Of a DNA stretch of 47,315 nucleotides, positions 42,040 to 47,315 are shown in pieces; position 1 is the first letter of the stretch, and every line of letters starts with the position of its first letter. The DNA lies in the NCBI GenBank assembly GCA_017553405.1, contig JAFZME010000088.1:1-47315 (forward strand). Direction: 5' to 3'. Source of the stretch: Bacteroidales bacterium. Its GTDB lineage: Bacteria > Bacteroidota > Bacteroidia > Bacteroidales > UBA932. The position numbers were made by a program, and so were the translations under genes. The notes below the pieces were generated by a model. It was given only the letters and a program-made list of their open reading frames with translations. It searched no databases and had not been told where the DNA came from.

Positions 42040-43431
42040 ATGAACAAGTGTTACTCTCTCGTACTCTCTGTGATTGCCTTCTTATGGCTATCAGTTTCCT
42101 GTGACCGGGAGAAAACACTATCGCCCGAGATATGGGAGGTATTGTGCATATCACTGGATGCCACATCTATCAGTCAGACATCTGCGACACTGAACGGAGC
42201 GACGTCCTTTAAGGGTCCAGTCCCATCCGGTGTCAGCGCAAGATTTTATTATTCATCCACTCCGGGAGATGCTGATTTTATAATTCAGTCAGGGCAAAGG
42301 GTTTCTGCGGGCAGGCTCTCTGCGTCGGGCGGTGACTTCAGTTGCGTCCTGTCGGCGCTGGAGCCATCCACAACTTATTATTATGTTGCTTGTACAATCT
42401 TCCACGACAAGAAATACCCCGGCGAGGTAAAATCGTTTACAACCAACGATTTCAATGCAGTCGTAACTACGCAGCCAGCGACTGACATCAGTGAATGTCG
42501 GGCAACACTTAATGGTTATCTCTACGTAGACAGTGTCGCCGATTTGGAAAAATCTGTCTGGTTTATGTTCAGTGACACGGCGACAGATATTGAGGCTATT
42601 ATGACTGGAGGGCGAAAACTCGCATCCACACTTGGCGACAGCGGCAGTTTTAGTTATAACATTTCTGATTTACTTTTCAATACAACATATTATTATGTAG
42701 CCTGCTCAAAAATTCGCGACAAGATGTGTTTGGGTGCATTGGAATCATTTACCACACTTCAGTCGCCGGAGGCAGTGGATCTGGGGCTGTCGGTAGATTG
42801 GCGGGCTTGGAATATCGGCGCCTCCGGACCTGACGGATATGGTGATTATTATGCCTGGGGAGAGTTGGAACCATATTACGAAGATGGTTATGCACAGTCT
42901 TATGAGCCTGTATGGAAAAGTGGAAAGACAGGTTATGATTGGGCCTCTTATAAATGGTACGATGGATATAATAATGTATTAACCAAATACGTCACTGACA
43001 GTTCTTATGATGCCGTGGACAATAAAACAGTTTTGGTTACCGGCCCGGATGGAGATGATGTGGCCTCAAAGGAACTCGGTGGCGACTGGCGCATCCCCAC
43101 CATCGAGGAATGGACAGAACTGCTGAATAATTGTGACTGGACTTGGATAACGTTGAAGGGAATAGGGGGATATAAGGTTTCCGGCAAGAATGACAACTAT
43201 ACAGACAAATGGATCTTTCTCCCCGCTGCCGGATATAGGCGTCTTTCAACCGGGCCATCCGATTTGGGGACTCACGGCTACTATTGGTCTTCCTCCCTTC
43301 AAGTTGATCTCCAGACGAATGCCTGGGATATGATTTTCTCAAAATATGTCTCGTATATCACAGTTGAATATCCCTACGAACGTTATTTTGGTCTCTCTGT
43401 TCGTCCTGTACTGAATAAGCGTAATCCGTAA
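42040..43431 (+). CDS. Fib_succ_major domain lipoprotein with fibronectin-like repeats
   Basis: The 463-residue product has a lipoprotein signal (LWLSVSC, Cys21). Two fibronectin III-like repeats follow (about 35-140 and 145-245), each ending TTYYYVACxxxxDKxxxGxxxSF. The Fib_succ_major domain then starts with EAVDLGLSVDWRAWNIGA and includes DYYAWGELEPY, DWRIPTIEEWTELL and SVRPVLNK. It belongs to the same family as the 38855 product, and the two bracket the deformylase and RAYT genes. Clearly AT-richer than the core genes. Confidence 0.82.
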   Translation: MNKCYSLVLSVIAFLWLSVSCDREKTLSPEIWEVLCISLDATSISQTSATLNGATSFKGPVPSGVSARFYYSSTPGDADFIIQSGQRVSAGRLSASGGDFSCVLSALEPSTTYYYVACTIFHDKKYPGEVKSFTTNDFNAVVTTQPATDISECRATLNGYLYVDSVADLEKSVWFMFSDTATDIEAIMTGGRKLASTLGDSGSFSYNISDLLFNTTYYYVACSKIRDKMCLGALESFTTLQSPEAVDLGLSVDWRAWNIGASGPDGYGDYYAWGELEPYYEDGYAQSYEPVWKSGKTGYDWASYKWYDGYNNVLTKYVTDSSYDAVDNKTVLVTGPDGDDVASKELGGDWRIPTIEEWTELLNNCDWTWITLKGIGGYKVSGKNDNYTDKWIFLPAAGYRRLSTGPSDLGTHGYYWSSSLQVDLQTNAWDMIFSKYVSYITVEYPYERYFGLSVRPVLNKRNP

Positions 43432-43433
43432 TA

Positions 43434-43547
43434 GCCGTGGAGGCTAAGTGCTTCACTGACACTGTATTAAGTAAAGTCTCTCTGCTTGTTTTCGGGCAGA
43501 GAGACTTATGTTAAAAGGCTGTTATGTAGCTAGTTATGCTCCACGGC
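43434..43547. repeat. Hairpin element C with the same terminal arms as A
   Basis: The arms GCCGTGGAG (43434-43442) and CTCCACGGC (43539-43547) are perfect inverted repeats using the same core as element A. The inner hairpin is different: AAGTCTCTCTGC (43474-43485) with GCAGAGAGACTT (43496-43507), a perfect 12-bp stem. It separates two convergent genes and may double as a bidirectional terminator. Confidence 0.65.
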
Positions 43548-43566
43548 AACAACTGGGCCCCGGAGC

Positions 43567-44574
43567 CTACTTCGCGTCCATCGCCTGGCAGGCGGTGATG
43601 GCGATCATCTTGTAGATGTCGTCCACCGAGCAGCCGCGGCTGAGGTCGTTGACGGGGCGGGCGATGCCCTGGAGGATGGGGCCGATGGCCTCGGCCTCGC
43701 CGAGACGCTGGACGAGCTTGTAGGCGATGTTGCCGACCTCGAGCGAAGGGAAGACGAGGACGTTGGCCTTGCCGGCGATAGGGGAGCCGGGGGCCTTCTT
43801 GGCGCCCACGGAGGGGACGAGGGCGGCGTCGGCCTGTAGCTCGCCGTCGATTGCGAGCGACGGGTCGAGCTCCCTGGCGAGAGCTGTCGCCTCGACGACC
43901 TTGTCGACGACCTCCGCCTTGGCGGAACCCTTCGTCGAGAAGGAAAGCATCGCCACGCGGGGCTCCTTGAAGAGCGCCACGCTGCGGGCCGTGCGGGCCG
44001 TGCAGACCGCAATCTGCGCGAGCTGGCCGGCGTCCGGAGTCGGGGTCACGGCGACATCGCCGATGACAAGGACTCCCTCCTCGCCGTACTGGGGCGTCTT
44101 GGTGACCATCAGCATCGCACCGCTGACGCAGGTGATGCCGGGGGAGCACTTGATTATCTGAAGGGCGGGACGAAGAGTCTCGCCGGTCGTCGAGAGGGCG
44201 CCGCTGATCTGGCCGTCGGCATCGCCGCTCTTGATGATGAGGCAGCCGAAATACAGCGGGTCGAGAACTGTCTGACGGGCCTTCTCCTCGGTCATACCCT
44301 TGGCCTGGCGAAGCTGGAAGAGAAGCTGCGCGTACTCTTCGGTCTTCTCGCTGGTGGCGGGGTCGATGATGGTCGCGCCGCCGATGTGGGTGAGGCCCAG
44401 CGATGCGGCCAGGGCGTGGATTTTATCGGGATTGCCGATGAGGATGATGTCGGCGAGGCCGTCGGCGATGGCGCGGTCGGCCGCCTTGATGGTCCTTTCT
44501 TCGAGCGCTTCGGGCAGGACTATGCGCTGCCTGGAGGATTTCGCTCTTTCAATGATGCTTTCTATAAGTGTCAT
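43567..44574 (-). CDS. pta: Phosphate acetyltransferase
   Basis: The start at 44574 gives 335 residues beginning [20 protein letters not shown]. It is the short catalytic-domain form: [89 protein letters not shown]. It interconverts acetyl-CoA and acetyl phosphate, giving ATP together with acetate kinase. No ackA lies in this window. Confidence 0.96.
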   Translation of the reverse strand: MTLIESIIERAKSSRQRIVLPEALEERTIKAADRAIADGLADIILIGNPDKIHALAASLGLTHIGGATIIDPATSEKTEEYAQLLFQLRQAKGMTEEKARQTVLDPLYFGCLIIKSGDADGQISGALSTTGETLRPALQIIKCSPGITCVSGAMLMVTKTPQYGEEGVLVIGDVAVTPTPDAGQLAQIAVCTARTARSVALFKEPRVAMLSFSTKGSAKAEVVDKVVEATALARELDPSLAIDGELQADAALVPSVGAKKAPGSPIAGKANVLVFPSLEVGNIAYKLVQRLGEAEAIGPILQGIARPVNDLSRGCSVDDIYKMIAITACQAMDAK

Positions 44575-44593
44575 AAGCGTAAATTTGCAAACA

Positions 44594-44601
44594 CAAAAAT
44601 A
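44594..44601 (-). promoter_or_regulatory. -7 box for pta
   Basis: The minus-strand site TATTTTTG fits TAnnTTTG, 20 bases before the pta start. It is divergent from the GH53 promoter; no clear -33 element. Confidence 0.5.
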
Positions 44602-44613
44602 CAAGATTTTTGT

Positions 44614-44621
44614 TAAATTTG
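44614..44621 (+). promoter_or_regulatory. -7 box for the GH53 gene
   Basis: TAAATTTG fits TAnnTTTG, 20 bases before the ATG at 44642. No clear -33 element is seen. Confidence 0.55.
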
Positions 44622-44641
44622 CAGATTAAGATCTCTCAGAA

Positions 44642-45719
44642 ATGAAAAAAGCCATCATCATCGCGGCGGCAGCCGTCGTCCTCGCCTCCTGCGGGGAGAG
44701 AAACCACTACTGGAAAGGCGCCGACATCGGCTGGGCCACCGAAATGGAGGCCGCCGGCCAGACCCTTTCCGACAAAGACGGCAACGTTATGGAATGCACC
44801 GCGCTGATGAAGTCCCTCGGCCTTGATGCTGTCCGCTTCCGCGTGTGGGTGGACCCGTCATCCCACGGCGGCTGGAACGGCGCCGAGGACCTTCTCGTCA
44901 AGGCCAAAAGGGCCAGGGACGAGGATATGGCCATAATGATTGATTTCCACTACAGCGACTTCTGGGCCGACCCGAAGAAGCAGAATATCCCCGCCTCCTG
45001 GAGCGGCAAGCCCTATGAGGAAGTGCGCGGCCTCCTCGCCGACCACACCAGGGACATCCTCAAGATGCTCAAGGACAACGACATCAAGCCCCGCTGGGTG
45101 CAGGTCGGCAACGAGATCTCCAACGGCTTTCTGTGGACGGTCAATGGCGACTTCTGGGGCGACCCGGTGCCCGACTCGCTCGGCCGGGTGACCATCCTCG
45201 AGTCCATCGGCCACATCCGTAAGAATCCCGCCCAGTACGCCGGTCTTTTTGCCGCGGGCTATGACGCCGTCAAGGATGTCTTCCCCAAGGCCAAGGTCAT
45301 AGTCCATCTGGACAACGGCTTCCACCAGCCCCTCTACGACAGCAACCTCGACACTCTCGTAAAATACGGCGCCAAGTGGGACATCGTCGGGATGTCGCTC
45401 TACCCCTACTGGGCTCTCGACAGCGGCCTCGAGACCGACGAGGAGGAAGTCATCAGCCATTGCATCGACAACATCGAGCACGTCTGGGAGAAATACGGCA
45501 CCCCTTCGATGATCGTGGAGACCGGCTTCGAGGTGGATGAAGACGATCCCGAAATCCTCGAAAAGGGCCGCGACCAGCTCCGCCGCATCATCCGCGAGTC
45601 CCGCGCCACCGGCCACTGCCTCGGCATCTTCTACTGGGAGCCCGAGTGCCGCCCGGAGCAGTACAGGCTGGGCGCCTTCGACTCCGAGGGCAAACCGACT
45701 ATCATAATGGACGCATTCA

Positions 45720-45727
<8 letters not shown>
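44642..45727 (+). CDS. GH53 endo-beta-1,4-galactanase lipoprotein
   Basis: The 361-residue product has a lipoprotein signal (VVLASC, Cys17) and a TIM-barrel GH53 domain: FHYSDFWADP, the acid/base Glu158 in VQVGNEISNG, and the nucleophile Glu293 in IVETGF. HLDNGFHQPLYD and YPYW also fit. It cuts galactan side chains of pectin type I arabinogalactan at the envelope. It overlaps the next esterase gene by 8 bases, so the two are made together. Confidence 0.93.

Positions 45728-47315
<1,588 letters not shown>

Overview
The window is a chromosomal segment from a member of the Bacteroidota, most likely an uncultured, fairly GC-rich gut or rumen Bacteroidales. The evidence is the TAnnTTTG-type -7 promoter boxes (about 15 found), the scarcity of Shine-Dalgarno sites outside ribosomal genes, lipoprotein signal peptides of Bacteroidales type, Fib_succ_major and TPR-TM-LuxR proteins, a NagB/PIG-L fusion and a K+-dependent membrane pyrophosphatase. 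The species assignment is inference.

Layout. 1-330: a truncated structured repeat, then a promoter and a folded leader. 331-10914: the rplP-to-rplQ part of the S10-spc-alpha ribosomal cluster with secY, map, infA, rpmJ and rpoA, closed by an intrinsic terminator. 11024-17743: hppA, two SGNH hydrolase-like proteins and an MBOAT acyltransferase, all overlapping, a probable glycan O-acetylation operon. 17761-17922: the complete copy of the structured repeat. 17963-21245: NagB-like/PIG-L fusion, NagB and a small secreted helical protein. 21197-23182 (minus): an AroD-AroA fusion. 23338-28481: six tightly packed genes for exported proteins of unknown function, a possible undescribed envelope system. 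28538-28622: tRNA-Leu(CAA). 28734-33933: accessory genes (CE7 esterase, hipBA, a GH11 xylanase lipoprotein, a DUF3791/DUF3990-like three-gene module). 33918-37501 (minus): two glycosyltransferases and an OmpA protein with tandem zinc ribbons. 37632-43431: TPR-LuxR regulator, two Fib_succ_major lipoproteins, an exported peptide deformylase-like lipoprotein with a repeat insertion, and a REP-associated tyrosine transposase flanked by paired hairpins. 43567-47315: pta (minus), GH53 galactanase, an esterase and the start of a guaB that lacks its CBS domains.

How the genes work together. Three blocks point to plant-polysaccharide use in the gut: the CE7 esterase, the GH11 xylanase, and the GH53 galactanase with its esterase. 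The NagB genes point to amino-sugar use, and the MBOAT/SGNH and GT genes to surface glycan building.

The strongest sequence-level signal belongs to no gene. The tetranucleotide CATG is almost absent from the whole window: three sites were found by eye (7382, 16303, 17849), against roughly 175 expected from base composition. Synonymous codons before Met appear bent to avoid it, for example Asn-Met is AAT-ATG although AAC is the usual Asn codon.
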